Source: an uncultured Bacteroidales bacterium
Lineage (GTDB): Bacteria > Bacteroidota > Bacteroidia > Bacteroidales > F082
Assembly: GCA_947305795.1 (NCBI GenBank)
Contig: CAMZEK010000004.1
Location: 31,732 to 95,731, forward strand
Length of the DNA: 64,000 nt
Reading direction: 5' to 3'
Shown here: positions 25,836 to 34,894 of the stretch, in pieces
Numbering within the stretch: position 1 is the stretch's first letter
Layout of the letters: each line of letters opens with the position of its first letter
Translations under genes and position numbers: made by a program
The notes under the pieces: generated by a model
What the model saw: only the letters and a program-made list of their open reading frames with translations
Database searches by the model: none
What the model was told of the DNA's origin: nothing

Positions 25836-28133
25836 TCAGAAAGTGTAACCTAATGAGAAATAAACTCCCACCTGTTTCGTGAAGTCGGAGTAATGTCCCG
25901 TCAAGCTGATGGGGCCAATGGGACTCTTAAAGGCGTATTTGAGGCCAAAGCCTGAATATTTCGCCTCAAACTCGCTTTTCGAGGGTCGAAAAGGTGAATC
26001 GAGGCAGAAGGCATAGTTGTAAATGGCAGTGATATAGTTGTTTTTGAAGAAGTTATAACGCAAGTCGATGCGGAGGACGGTGGTCAGGTCAGCGGTGGCC
26101 ACAACGTGGTTGATGCCTACAAAAGGCAGGTGCCTTTCAGAATAGCGTCCGGGCACTTCTCCGCCAATCATGTTCCAAAGGCTGGCGTTATCGATGTCGT
26201 TGAAGGCGTAATGGCCGTAGATTTGAGGGATGAGCGTCACCTTGTCCTGCCAGGGGGTGAGGTAGCTTTGGAACGAGAAGCCTATGTCTTTCATCGTATT
26301 GCCGATGTTGTTGGCATCGAAATAGAAATGGCCGCTAATTGTAGTGTTGATGCCTCGGCGCGCAAAATAGCTGTCGTCGAGGTTGTCGTAGCCGATGATG
26401 AAATTGGGGCCGAACAGGTACTGGTTGTTGAAGAGCGAAGAGGAAAGCAACGACAACGCTGTCGAGTCGTTGGAGAGGTTGTTCAGGCCCACTTGGGTGA
26501 AGGCTGTCGAGACGACGGAGAAACCCACGACAGCGTTAAGGTTCAGGATTTGGTATTGGGAAACGTACCCTTTGAATTCATGCTTCTGCAAACGAATGTT
26601 GAGGTTCCCGTTGTCGGGCACCGACAATCTCATGAGGTCGTTGCGGTATTCGTAGGCCAAGCTGAAATTGGCCAAGGGGAAAAACGAATAAGTGACCGTG
26701 GCGTTGACTTTGGGATTGAAGCTGAGTTTTCCCATGAGGTTGAGCTTGAAACCCGAAAGGCGCTTCTCGTTGTAGCCAAGATTGAACAGCAGCGCGGCAC
26801 CTTCTTCGGTGTCGTAACGCGCTCCAAAACCGAAGATGTCAGGGCTTTTGGGGTGCATCCGGAACGAAAGCTCGTATTCCGTTTGGGCAGAGTCCAAAGG
26901 AATGAGGTTGTAGGAGATGGCGTCGAAGGTGCCCGTGCCACGGTAGCGCTTGATGGCATATTCGATTTCCTCCGTCGTGATGAGGCTGTTCTCATGTAAC
27001 CTGCCTTCGCGTTTCAACCATTTGGCTTGTCTTTCGGTTGGGCTGTCCATCGTAATGGATTTGACGAAGACGGAGCTTTTGTAGAAGCCCGTGGCCTTGG
27101 GCGCTTGGAGCTTTTTCCCTACAGGATGGCCAGCGATGGAATCGACGCGTTGCTTGATGCGGGAAAGGGCTTCATGATGCTTTTGCGCTTCTTTGTAACC
27201 CCTGACGATAAGCGTGTCAATGGCTTGTTGGTTGAAAGTGAGCGGCCCGAATTCCGAGGTATTGGGTTTGATGAGCACGTCGCAGAGTTTCTTGTTTTCC
27301 TCACGCTTGACGTGGATGGCGAAGTTGTACATGTAGTCGACGAGCTTCGCGACGGAAGGGATCTTGTCGCCGATGAAGTACCGCTCGTTGGTAAACTCGA
27401 TGCCGATGATGATGTCGGCGCCCATTTCGCGGAGTACGTCAGAAGGGAAGATGTTGACCATGCCGCCGTCGTAGAGCAGCTTGCCGTCAATGACGACAGG
27501 GGAGAAGATGGCGGGGAAGGCCATGCTCGCCCGCATGGCTTTGGAAAGGCTTCCGCTGCGTAATACCACCTCTTCACCCGCGACGATGTCGGTGGCGATG
27601 CAGGCGAAGGGGATGGGCAAGTCGTTGAAACTTATGGAGTCTTGGTAACCTTGGCAAAGCGCATTGAACAAGTTGTCTACGTCGTTATTGTTCACATAGG
27701 CACTCGGTAGTTCGCTGAGGAACGACTCAATGAGGCCGTTGCGCAAGATGCCTCTGATATTGAACGGGACGTCGAGGAGGTGCGTGCTGTAGCGGTTGCG
27801 TTGCTCTGTCGACAACAGTGAGCGGTCGAGTCTGTTGCCAATGTAGTTTTTCCACTGCACGGATGTGATGATGTCGGCCAGTTCGTCGGGAGAGTAGCCC
27901 ATGGCATACACGCCCCCGATAATGGATCCCATGCTAGTGCCGATGACATAGTCGATGGGGATGTCAAGTTCCTCAAGGTATTTCAGCACACCGATGAACG
28001 AGGCACCACGTGCGCCGCCACCGGCCAACACCAACCCGACCTTGGGCCGGGTTGGCTGGCTGATGGTGTCGTTGGCCCCTTGTGTCCAGGGTATGATGAG
28101 GCCAACCAATAGGATGAGGAACAGACGTCTCAT
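25836..28133 (-). CDS. Patatin-like phospholipase with C-terminal outer-membrane barrel (paralogue)
   Basis: A 765-residue protein of the same layout as its downstream neighbour. It has a signal peptide (~1-19), VLAGGGARGASFIG, the nucleophile in GTSMGSIIGG, the dyad Asp in YDGGMVNIFP, a POTRA-like segment and an Omp85-type barrel ending VGVYFSLGYTF. Catalytic residues are intact in both copies. The two proteins share long similar stretches, such as RYDTEEGAA and LNLGYNEKRLSGFKLN-type barrel segments, showing tandem duplication, but are well diverged elsewhere. It lies 6 bases downstream of the M3 peptidase gene and is therefore probably co-transcribed with it. Confidence 0.85.
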   Translation of the reverse strand: MRRLFLILLVGLIIPWTQGANDTISQPTRPKVGLVLAGGGARGASFIGVLKYLEELDIPIDYVIGTSMGSIIGGVYAMGYSPDELADIITSVQWKNYIGNRLDRSLLSTEQRNRYSTHLLDVPFNIRGILRNGLIESFLSELPSAYVNNNDVDNLFNALCQGYQDSISFNDLPIPFACIATDIVAGEEVVLRSGSLSKAMRASMAFPAIFSPVVIDGKLLYDGGMVNIFPSDVLREMGADIIIGIEFTNERYFIGDKIPSVAKLVDYMYNFAIHVKREENKKLCDVLIKPNTSEFGPLTFNQQAIDTLIVRGYKEAQKHHEALSRIKQRVDSIAGHPVGKKLQAPKATGFYKSSVFVKSITMDSPTERQAKWLKREGRLHENSLITTEEIEYAIKRYRGTGTFDAISYNLIPLDSAQTEYELSFRMHPKSPDIFGFGARYDTEEGAALLFNLGYNEKRLSGFKLNLMGKLSFNPKVNATVTYSFFPLANFSLAYEYRNDLMRLSVPDNGNLNIRLQKHEFKGYVSQYQILNLNAVVGFSVVSTAFTQVGLNNLSNDSTALSLLSSSLFNNQYLFGPNFIIGYDNLDDSYFARRGINTTISGHFYFDANNIGNTMKDIGFSFQSYLTPWQDKVTLIPQIYGHYAFNDIDNASLWNMIGGEVPGRYSERHLPFVGINHVVATADLTTVLRIDLRYNFFKNNYITAIYNYAFCLDSPFRPSKSEFEAKYSGFGLKYAFKSPIGPISLTGHYSDFTKQVGVYFSLGYTF

Positions 28134-28139
28134 AAAAGC

Positions 28140-30266
28140 TTATTTCAGTCCACGAGCCTTCAGATAAGGCTCGTAATCAGGATCTTGACCACGGAATTTA
28201 CGGTATTGCACCATGCCTTCGTCGTTGCCGCACTCTTGCAGACAGTTCTTGCGGAACGAGGCGGCTAGTTCAGGATTGAAGAGGTTGCCAGAGGTCTTGA
28301 AGTAGTTGAAGGCATCCTTGTCCAACACTTCGGCCCAGGTGTAAGCGTAATAACCCGCGCTGTAGCCACCGTTGAAAATGTGGGCGAAGTTGGTGCTGCG
28401 ATAACGGGGCAGGATTTCTTGCATCAAGCCGATGGCATCCATCTGCTCTTTTTCGAAGGCATCCACATCAAGGTCTTTTATCTCGGTCAGCTCGTGGAAC
28501 TTCATGTCGAGAATGGAGGCGGCGATGAGTTCGGTAGTCATGAAGCCTTGGTTGAACAAAGCACTGTTCTCAATCTTATTGATGAGGCTGTCGGGCATGA
28601 CTTCGCCCGTCTTGTAGTGCTTGGCGTACATGCGGATGACCTCAGGCTCGGCAACCCAGTTCTCCATGATTTGAGAAGGCAGTTCCACATAGTCGTGAGG
28701 CACGTTGCCGCAGGTGCGGGTGTAAAGGCCATCGGAGAAGAAAGCGTGCAGCGAGTGGCCGAACTCGTGCCACATGGTTTCGGTCTCGTCCCAAGTGAGC
28801 AGGGCAGGCGTGTCGCCCGAGGCGGGGGTGAAATTCATCACCAATGAGACCACAGGATAGATTTTCTTACCGTTGATGTCGTGGCCGCTCTCGCGGAAAC
28901 TGGTGCACCAAGCGCCGCCGCTCTTCGACTCGCGCGGATAGTAGTCGAGATAGAGGATGCCGAGGAAGTCACCATTAGCTTCCTTCACCTCGTATGTCTC
29001 CACGCCAGGATAATACACTGGCAAGTTGGTGTTTTGCGTGAAAGTCACACCATAAAGTTTGTTGGCAGCCTCAAACATGCCGTTGCGCACATTGTTGACG
29101 GTAAGGTAGGGCTTGATGTAGTTCTCGTCAAAGTCGTATTTGGCCTTGCGGAGTTTCTCTGCATAATACCACCAATCCCAGCCTTCCAGCTTGATGTTGG
29201 CGCCTTCGGCATCGGCTATGGCTTGCATCTCAGCGAGTTCCTTCTTAGCTAACTGCTGTGCAGGATTGAAGATGTCGATGAGGAACTTGTCCACCGTTTT
29301 GGAGTCTTGAGCCATGTTGACTGCCAGCACATAGTCGGCATAATTCTCATAACCAAACAACTTGGCTTTTTGCACGCGCAACTTACACATCTCGTTGACG
29401 AGGCTCTTGTTGTCGAACTCGTTGTTGTTATCGCCACGGTTGTAGTAGGCCCTGTACATCTGTTCGCGCAGCTCGCGCTTGTCGGCGAATTGCAGGAAGG
29501 GGATGAGGCTGGGCTTGCTGAGGGTGAACACCCATTTGCCTTCCATGCCTTCGGTCTTGGCTTGCTCAGCGGCGGCATCGATGCTAGTTTGTGGGAGTCC
29601 GGCGAGGTCGGCCTCATTGTCGATGACAAGCTTGTAGTTGGCGTTTTCCTTCAAAAGATTGTTGCCGAATTGCAGGCTCAAGGTCGAGAGTTGCTCGTTG
29701 ATTTGGCTCAATTCGGCTTGCTTGTCGGCAGGAAGGGCGGCACCGCTGCGCACAAAATCCTGATGGTATTTCTCCACCACGCGGATTTGTTGGTCGTCCA
29801 AACCCATCTCGTTACGGTGTTGATACACATAGTCGATGCGCTCGAAAAGTTTCGGGTTCATCATGATGGCATCGCTGTGCTTCGAGAGCATGGGCAATAC
29901 TTGCTCGGCGATGGCAATCATCTCGTCGTTGGTGAGGCATTCGTTGAGGTTGAAGAACACATTGCTGACGCGGTCCATTATCTCGCCAGACTTGTCGTAA
30001 GGCAGAATGGTGTTCTTGAAATCAGGTGTTTCAGCATTGTTGACAATAGCCTCCACCTCAGCCTGCTGCTCGGCGATGCCGGCTTTAAAGGCGGGCATGT
30101 AGTGTTCGTTCTTGATTTGGTCGAACGGCGGCACTTGGAAGGGTGTCGCGTATTCGGTCAGGAAGGGATTTGGAGTTTCGGTCTCGGTTTTAGGCTCGTT
30201 TTTCGAGGTGCACGAGGCCAAGGTGATTACGCTTAATGCGATCATGTTGATAAGTTTTTTTGCCAT
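28140..30266 (-). CDS. M3 family metallopeptidase lipoprotein (oligopeptidase/Dcp-like)
   Basis: A 708-residue zinc peptidase with a lipoprotein signal peptide (MAKKLINMIALSVITLASC). The zinc site MWHEFGHSLHAFFSD (HExxH) is near residue 470, with the third-ligand Glu in YVELPSQIMENW 25-30 residues later. The length fits peptidyl-dipeptidase Dcp/oligopeptidase family M3, which cleaves short peptides. The lipobox places it in the periplasm or on the outer membrane. The ATG whose complement is at 30264-30266 is chosen, since further upstream codons lie across the promoter and do not form a signal peptide. It is the first gene of the minus-strand operon with the two phospholipases. Confidence 0.9.
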   Translation of the reverse strand: MAKKLINMIALSVITLASCTSKNEPKTETETPNPFLTEYATPFQVPPFDQIKNEHYMPAFKAGIAEQQAEVEAIVNNAETPDFKNTILPYDKSGEIMDRVSNVFFNLNECLTNDEMIAIAEQVLPMLSKHSDAIMMNPKLFERIDYVYQHRNEMGLDDQQIRVVEKYHQDFVRSGAALPADKQAELSQINEQLSTLSLQFGNNLLKENANYKLVIDNEADLAGLPQTSIDAAAEQAKTEGMEGKWVFTLSKPSLIPFLQFADKRELREQMYRAYYNRGDNNNEFDNKSLVNEMCKLRVQKAKLFGYENYADYVLAVNMAQDSKTVDKFLIDIFNPAQQLAKKELAEMQAIADAEGANIKLEGWDWWYYAEKLRKAKYDFDENYIKPYLTVNNVRNGMFEAANKLYGVTFTQNTNLPVYYPGVETYEVKEANGDFLGILYLDYYPRESKSGGAWCTSFRESGHDINGKKIYPVVSLVMNFTPASGDTPALLTWDETETMWHEFGHSLHAFFSDGLYTRTCGNVPHDYVELPSQIMENWVAEPEVIRMYAKHYKTGEVMPDSLINKIENSALFNQGFMTTELIAASILDMKFHELTEIKDLDVDAFEKEQMDAIGLMQEILPRYRSTNFAHIFNGGYSAGYYAYTWAEVLDKDAFNYFKTSGNLFNPELAASFRKNCLQECGNDEGMVQYRKFRGQDPDYEPYLKARGLK

Positions 30267-30298
30267 ATTGTTGAATATTTGATGATTCTTTTGTCGCT

Positions 30299-30307
30299 GC
30301 AAAGATA
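30299..30307 (-). promoter_or_regulatory. Bacteroidota -7 box for the M3 peptidase-phospholipase operon
   Basis: On the minus strand the sequence reads TATCTTTGC, a good match to TAnnTTTG, 33 bases upstream of the peptidase ATG. It lies in the divergent 126-base region shared with the glycogen operon. No clear -33 element is seen. Confidence 0.55.
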
Positions 30308-30344
30308 AAAAATGTTGTTTTTTCTTTCGTGTGAAAAAAAACAT

Positions 30345-30352
30345 TATTTTTG
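30345..30352 (+). promoter_or_regulatory. Bacteroidota -7 box for the glycogen operon
   Basis: TATTTTTG matches TAnnTTTG and lies 40 bases before the ATG of the debranching enzyme gene. It faces away from the minus-strand box at 30299-30307, so the two operons are divergently transcribed from the same short region. Confidence 0.5.
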
Positions 30353-30392
30353 TAGTCAATTTTATGTGAGAAAAACAAGAACGAGATATATT

Positions 30393-32360
30393 ATGAGTTA
30401 CATTTCCTGGGATAAGAAAAAACTAGTCAATTTGGAGTTTACACTCAACCGTGAAGTATTGCGTTCCAACGCTTTAGGCGCATTCCTCGCCACCACGGTG
30501 ATTGGCTGCAACACGAGAAAATACCACGGTTTGTTGGTGGTGCCGCAGCCGCAATTGGATAACAACAACCATGTTTTGCTGTCGAGCCTCGACGAGACCA
30601 TCATTGAGAACAAGGAGGAATTCCACCTCGGCGTGCACATGTACCCTGATGGCATTTTTGCCCCGCGTGGTCACAAATACCTCCGCGACTTCACCGCCGA
30701 CCCGATGCCGAAACTGACATATCGCATTGGCAATGTGGTGCTTGACAAGGAGCTGATTTTCTCCTCGACTGAGGCACGGCTTTTTGTGCGTTATACCTTA
30801 CAAGATTCAGCGGTGCCGATTACTTTGCGTGTGCTGCCGTTTTTGGCTTTCCGCAACGTCCACATGCTGACGCATGAGAACCATGAGGCCAGCCGAAAGG
30901 TGGAACTGGTGAAGAATGGCGCTTCGTGGCAGCTTTACAAAGACTATTCGAGGCTGTATTTGCAGTTCTCGAAGGCGGTGGAATACACCCATGTGCCGCA
31001 TTGGTACTATAATATGTTCTATATCCGAGAACAGGAACGTGGCTACGAAGCTGCTGAGGATCAGTTTGTCCCGGGTTTCTTTGAATTGCAGATGAAGAAG
31101 GGCGACACGGTCATTCTTTCCGTCAGTCTTGAGGATCAGAATCCTGCAGCCATCAAGCGGCAGTGTGAGGCCGAGGTGAAGCGCTTGTTGCCCCAGACAA
31201 GTTATGAAGACTGTCTGCTGAAGGCCGCCCAACAGTTTATCATCCATGATGCAAAGGGAACGCGCCTTTGGGCAGGTTTCCCGTGGTTCGGCTCTTGCAG
31301 TCGCGATACCTTCCTGTCGTTGCCTGGCATCACTATGGCTCAAGGCGACGAAAAGACCTTTACTGCGGCTTTGGATTACCTTGTTTCGAGAATGCAAGGC
31401 CCCTTCTTCCCGCACCGTTACTACCAGAAGAGTTTGTATTTCACCGCGGTAGACTCGCCCTTGTGGTTCTTCTATGTGTTGCAACTCTACGAAAAGATGC
31501 TGGGCAAGGACAAGAAAGACATTTGGAAGAAATACAAGAAGCCGATGACGACCATCTTGGAGAGCTTCATCGCGGGCACGGACTTCAACGTGCATACTTT
31601 GGACAACGGTCTGCTCTATGCAGGCAACCGCGACTTGGCCCTCACGTGGATGAACGTCTTCGCACAAGGCAAACCTTGGACGCCGCGTACGGGCTTGGCC
31701 ATCGAGGTCAATGCGCTATGGTATAACGCCCTGTGTTATGGTGTGGAACTGCTGAAAGCCGCTGAGCCAAAGAGCACACTGCTCAAGAAATGGTCGGATT
31801 TGGCTGACAGGGTGAAAGTCTCTTTTGCCGACACCTTTTATAATAAGGCGACCAACAACTTCTATGACTATGTGAATAGCAACGAGAAAAATGAGCAGGT
31901 GCGACCCAATATGATGCTGGCCGCCGCTTTGCCATATAGCCCGATGAGCGACGAGATGCAGAAACGCGCTTTCGACATCGCCCACTCCGAGCTGCTGACG
32001 ACACGTGGCATTCGCTCTCTGTCGCCTAACGACGAGAATTATAAGGGCATTAGCATTGGAAATCACAGCGAGCGTGAACGCGCCTACCACAACGGCACAG
32101 CCTTCCCTTGGCTGATAGCTTTCTATGCCGACCTCTCAGTGAAATTGTTTGGAAAGACTTCACTGCCCTATCTGGAAGATTTGTATAATGGCTTTGAGGA
32201 GGCTATTAAAGACAACGGCATCGGCACGGTGTCTGAGATCTACGATGGCAACCCGCCCTTCGAGGCAAGAGGCTGCATCTCGCAGTCGACTAGCGTGGGT
32301 GCCTTGCTTTACCTGCATTACTTGATTACAGAATTAAATAAGAAAGGAGGCTCAAAATGA
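30393..32360 (+). CDS. Glycogen debranching enzyme (amylo-alpha-1,6-glucosidase, GH133-like)
   Basis: A 655-residue cytoplasmic enzyme. The N-terminal domain has NALGAFLATTVIGCNTRKYHGLL, the usual start of bacterial GDE proteins. The (alpha/alpha)6 catalytic half has LWAGFPWFGSCSRDTFLSLP near residue 292, TWMNVFAQGKPWTPRTGLAIE and NALWYNALCYG. It hydrolyses alpha-1,6 branch points of glycogen or malto-oligosaccharides. The ATG at 30393 is preferred because the upstream codons overlap the promoter. The 3' end overlaps the next gene (ATGA), and GT4, GH57 and synthase/phosphorylase genes follow, forming a glycogen operon. Confidence 0.9.
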   Translation: MSYISWDKKKLVNLEFTLNREVLRSNALGAFLATTVIGCNTRKYHGLLVVPQPQLDNNNHVLLSSLDETIIENKEEFHLGVHMYPDGIFAPRGHKYLRDFTADPMPKLTYRIGNVVLDKELIFSSTEARLFVRYTLQDSAVPITLRVLPFLAFRNVHMLTHENHEASRKVELVKNGASWQLYKDYSRLYLQFSKAVEYTHVPHWYYNMFYIREQERGYEAAEDQFVPGFFELQMKKGDTVILSVSLEDQNPAAIKRQCEAEVKRLLPQTSYEDCLLKAAQQFIIHDAKGTRLWAGFPWFGSCSRDTFLSLPGITMAQGDEKTFTAALDYLVSRMQGPFFPHRYYQKSLYFTAVDSPLWFFYVLQLYEKMLGKDKKDIWKKYKKPMTTILESFIAGTDFNVHTLDNGLLYAGNRDLALTWMNVFAQGKPWTPRTGLAIEVNALWYNALCYGVELLKAAEPKSTLLKKWSDLADRVKVSFADTFYNKATNNFYDYVNSNEKNEQVRPNMMLAAALPYSPMSDEMQKRAFDIAHSELLTTRGIRSLSPNDENYKGISIGNHSERERAYHNGTAFPWLIAFYADLSVKLFGKTSLPYLEDLYNGFEEAIKDNGIGTVSEIYDGNPPFEARGCISQSTSVGALLYLHYLITELNKKGGSK

Positions 32361-33643
32361 GAGTCCTAATGTTTGGGTGGGAGTTCCCGCCTCATATTAC
32401 TGGTGGCCTTGGAACGGCTTGCTTCGGCATGACCAAAGGCCTGGCCAAAAACGATGTGGACGTACTCTTCGTAGTGCCGCGTGCCTACGGTGACGAGGAC
32501 GAGACCAATGTCCGTTTGCTCAACGCCAGCGACGTGACCATCGACATCGATCACGAGAAAGACCGCAGCTATTGGGAGCGCGTGCAGTACATGGAGATTG
32601 GCTCCAACATCATCCCGTATGTCGGGCCGGAGAACTTTGCCAATGTGTTGGAAAGCGACCGTCATGTGGTGGAGAATTTCAACCGCACGGGTTCGGTGTT
32701 CGCGCGCAACTACCAGTTCTCGGGCAAATACGGCATGAACCTGATGGAGGAGGTGGCACGCTATGCCTTGATTGGCTCGTCATTGGCCACCAAATACGAC
32801 TTCGACGTCATCCACGCCCACGACTGGCTGACCTATTCGGCGGGCATCGCGGCGAAGGAGACCACGGGCAAACCGCTGGTGGTGCACATGCACGCCACGG
32901 AGTTCGACCGTTCAGGCGAGAATATCAACACGGATGTGTACGCCATCGAACGTAGGGGCATGGAAGCCGCTGACCGCGTGATCACGGTGAGCAATCTGAC
33001 CCGCAACATCGTCATCAACAAATACGGCATCGACCCCGCCAAGGTCGTGACGGTGCACAATGCCGTGGAGCCTAACGACAAACCCAAGTCAGAATATGAA
33101 CGCAGTGGTCTTGATGCCAAGGTGGTGACCTTCCTTGGAAGAATCACCTACCAGAAAGGACCTGAATACTTCATCGAGGCGGCCTACAAGATCCATCAGG
33201 TCGACCCGAGTATCCATTTCGTGATGGCGGGCACGGGCGACATGTTGGAGAAGATGATCCGTCGTGTGGCACAATTGGGTATGGGTAGCCATTTCCACTT
33301 CACAGGCTTCCTGAAGGGCGATGCCGTCGACCAGATGTTTGCCATGACCGACGTGTTCGTCATGCCATCCATCTCCGAGCCGTTCGGCATCGTGCCGTTG
33401 GAGGCCATGCGTCTGAACGTGCCTGTGGTCATCAGCAAGCAGTCGGGTGTTTCCGAGGTCGTCAAGCACGCCTTGAAGGTCGACTTTTGGGACATCAACG
33501 GTCTGGCCGACGCGATTTATGGCCTCTGCCATTACGAAACCTTGGCCAATTGTTTCAAGGATCAAGGTAAGGGCGAGGTGGACAGCCTCAAGTGGGAAGC
33601 CGCCGCAAAGAAGATCAAGGCGGTTTATGAGTCGGTAGTTTAA
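32357..33643 (+). CDS. GT4-type glycosyltransferase, probable glycogen synthase-like
   Basis: A 428-residue GT-B enzyme. MFGWEFPPHITGGLGTACFG opens the starch/glycogen synthase-like acceptor domain. Further motifs are DFDVIHAHDWLTYSAGI, VVHMHATEFDRSG, TFLGRITYQKGPEYFIEA and SISEPFGIVPLEAM, the E-x7-E donor site. It probably elongates an alpha-glucan in the cytoplasm, but the exact linkage and donor (UDP- or ADP-glucose) are not determined. A Shine-Dalgarno sequence (GGAGG, 32346-32350) sits 6 bases before the ATG, inside the end of the upstream gene. It is conserved in context with debranching and GH57 genes. Confidence 0.85.
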   Translation: MRVLMFGWEFPPHITGGLGTACFGMTKGLAKNDVDVLFVVPRAYGDEDETNVRLLNASDVTIDIDHEKDRSYWERVQYMEIGSNIIPYVGPENFANVLESDRHVVENFNRTGSVFARNYQFSGKYGMNLMEEVARYALIGSSLATKYDFDVIHAHDWLTYSAGIAAKETTGKPLVVHMHATEFDRSGENINTDVYAIERRGMEAADRVITVSNLTRNIVINKYGIDPAKVVTVHNAVEPNDKPKSEYERSGLDAKVVTFLGRITYQKGPEYFIEAAYKIHQVDPSIHFVMAGTGDMLEKMIRRVAQLGMGSHFHFTGFLKGDAVDQMFAMTDVFVMPSISEPFGIVPLEAMRLNVPVVISKQSGVSEVVKHALKVDFWDINGLADAIYGLCHYETLANCFKDQGKGEVDSLKWEAAAKKIKAVYESVV

Positions 33644-33669
33644 TTAGCGAATAATAAAAAACATACAAT

Positions 33670-34866
33670 ATGAGCAAATCAATCTGTTTCTATTTTCAAG
33701 TGCATCAGCCTTATAGGCTTCGCACGTATCGTTTCTTCGAGATCGGGAAGAAACACTACTACTATGATGATTACAGTAACCGCATGATCATGCGGCGCGT
33801 GGCGGAGAAATGCTACCTGCCCATGAACGACCTGTTGATGCGCCAAATCGAGAAGTTTGGCGACAAGTTCAAGGTGGCCTTTTCCTTCTCGGGCATCGCC
33901 ATCGAGCAGATGGAACAATATGCGCCGGAGGTGCTGGAGAGCTTCCAAAAACTGGTTGCGACAGGCCATGTGGAAGTGCTTTCCGAGACCTATGCCCACT
34001 CCTTGGTCTCGCTTTCTAGCAAGGATGAGTTCAAGCGGCAGGTGACGGCTCACAAGCACAAGATGAAAGAAGTGTTTGGCGTCACACCGAAGACCTTCCG
34101 CAACACGGAGTTGATTTACAGCGACGAAATCGGGGCGATGGTGGCTGACATGGGCTACAATCTTATGCTCACTGAGGGCGCAAAACATATCTTAGGTTGG
34201 AAGAGTCCCAACTATATGTATGCCAATGCCATCAATCCGAAACTGAAGGTTTTGTTGCGCAACTTCAAGTTCAGTGATGAGATCGCCTTCCGCTTCGTGC
34301 AGGACAGCTTCCGCGCCGAGGACTTTGTCAATTGGCTGAATGTCTTGCCAGAGGAGGAAGAAGTGGTCAACATCTTCATGGACTACGAGACCTTTGGCGA
34401 GCACCAATCGGCCGAGACGGGCATCTTCAACTTTATGGAAGCTTTGCCTGAGGCCATCCTGAAAGGCAGCAAGTTCAAGTTTGCCACGCCGCAGGAGTTG
34501 GCCAAAGCTTTACAACCGGTGAGTGCCGTCAATGTACCCAATGTGTTGTCGTGGAGTGATGAGGAGCGCGACCTGACGGCTTGGCTAGGTAACCCCTTGC
34601 AGGACGACGCCTTCTGCGCCTTGTACGACCTCTCGGCCAAGGTTCATCGCATCAAGGACGAAGAATTGCAACAGGATTGGACGATGCTCCAAACCTCAGA
34701 CCACTTCTACTACATGTGCACGAAATGGCTCTCTGATGGTGTGGTGCACAAGTATTTTAACCATTATGCCTCGCCTTACGATGCCTACATCAATTACATG
34801 AACGTCCTTACCGACTTTGCCGACAGAGTGAAGAACTTGTCGAAGCGGAAAACCGAAAAATCTTGA
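33670..34866 (+). CDS. GH57 family alpha-amylase/glucanotransferase
   Basis: A 398-residue protein of glycoside hydrolase family 57. It begins ICFYFQVHQPYRLR (conserved region 1 with the HQP motif). FSFSGIAIEQME is region 2, TFRNTELIYSD near residue 145 contains the catalytic nucleophile Glu, and NIFMDYETFGEHQ near residue 238 contains the acid/base Asp. No signal peptide is present, so it acts in the cytoplasm on glycogen or maltodextrins. It follows the GT4 gene by 26 bases. Its stop codon runs into a short A/T-rich direct repeat before the next gene. Confidence 0.9.
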   Translation: MSKSICFYFQVHQPYRLRTYRFFEIGKKHYYYDDYSNRMIMRRVAEKCYLPMNDLLMRQIEKFGDKFKVAFSFSGIAIEQMEQYAPEVLESFQKLVATGHVEVLSETYAHSLVSLSSKDEFKRQVTAHKHKMKEVFGVTPKTFRNTELIYSDEIGAMVADMGYNLMLTEGAKHILGWKSPNYMYANAINPKLKVLLRNFKFSDEIAFRFVQDSFRAEDFVNWLNVLPEEEEVVNIFMDYETFGEHQSAETGIFNFMEALPEAILKGSKFKFATPQELAKALQPVSAVNVPNVLSWSDEERDLTAWLGNPLQDDAFCALYDLSAKVHRIKDEELQQDWTMLQTSDHFYYMCTKWLSDGVVHKYFNHYASPYDAYINYMNVLTDFADRVKNLSKRKTEKS

Positions 34867-34889
34867 ATTTTAAATTTTGAATTTTAAAT
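34863..34889 (+). repeat. Short A/T-rich direct repeat
   Basis: TTGAATTTTAAAT occurs twice, at 34863-34875 and 34877-34889, separated by a single T. The first copy includes the GH57 stop codon. The pair fills most of the gap before the ATG at 34895. Confidence 0.8.
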
Positions 34890-34894
34890 CACAA

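Noticed and set aside
26106..26999. Long plus-strand open frame opposite the phospholipase genes
   Set aside because: It is antisense to a well-supported patatin-barrel gene, has no start signals or recognisable domain, and results from codon bias.
29307..30236. 309-codon plus-strand frame opposite the M3 peptidase
   Set aside because: The opposite strand carries an intact zinc peptidase with signal peptide; the plus frame shows no family features.
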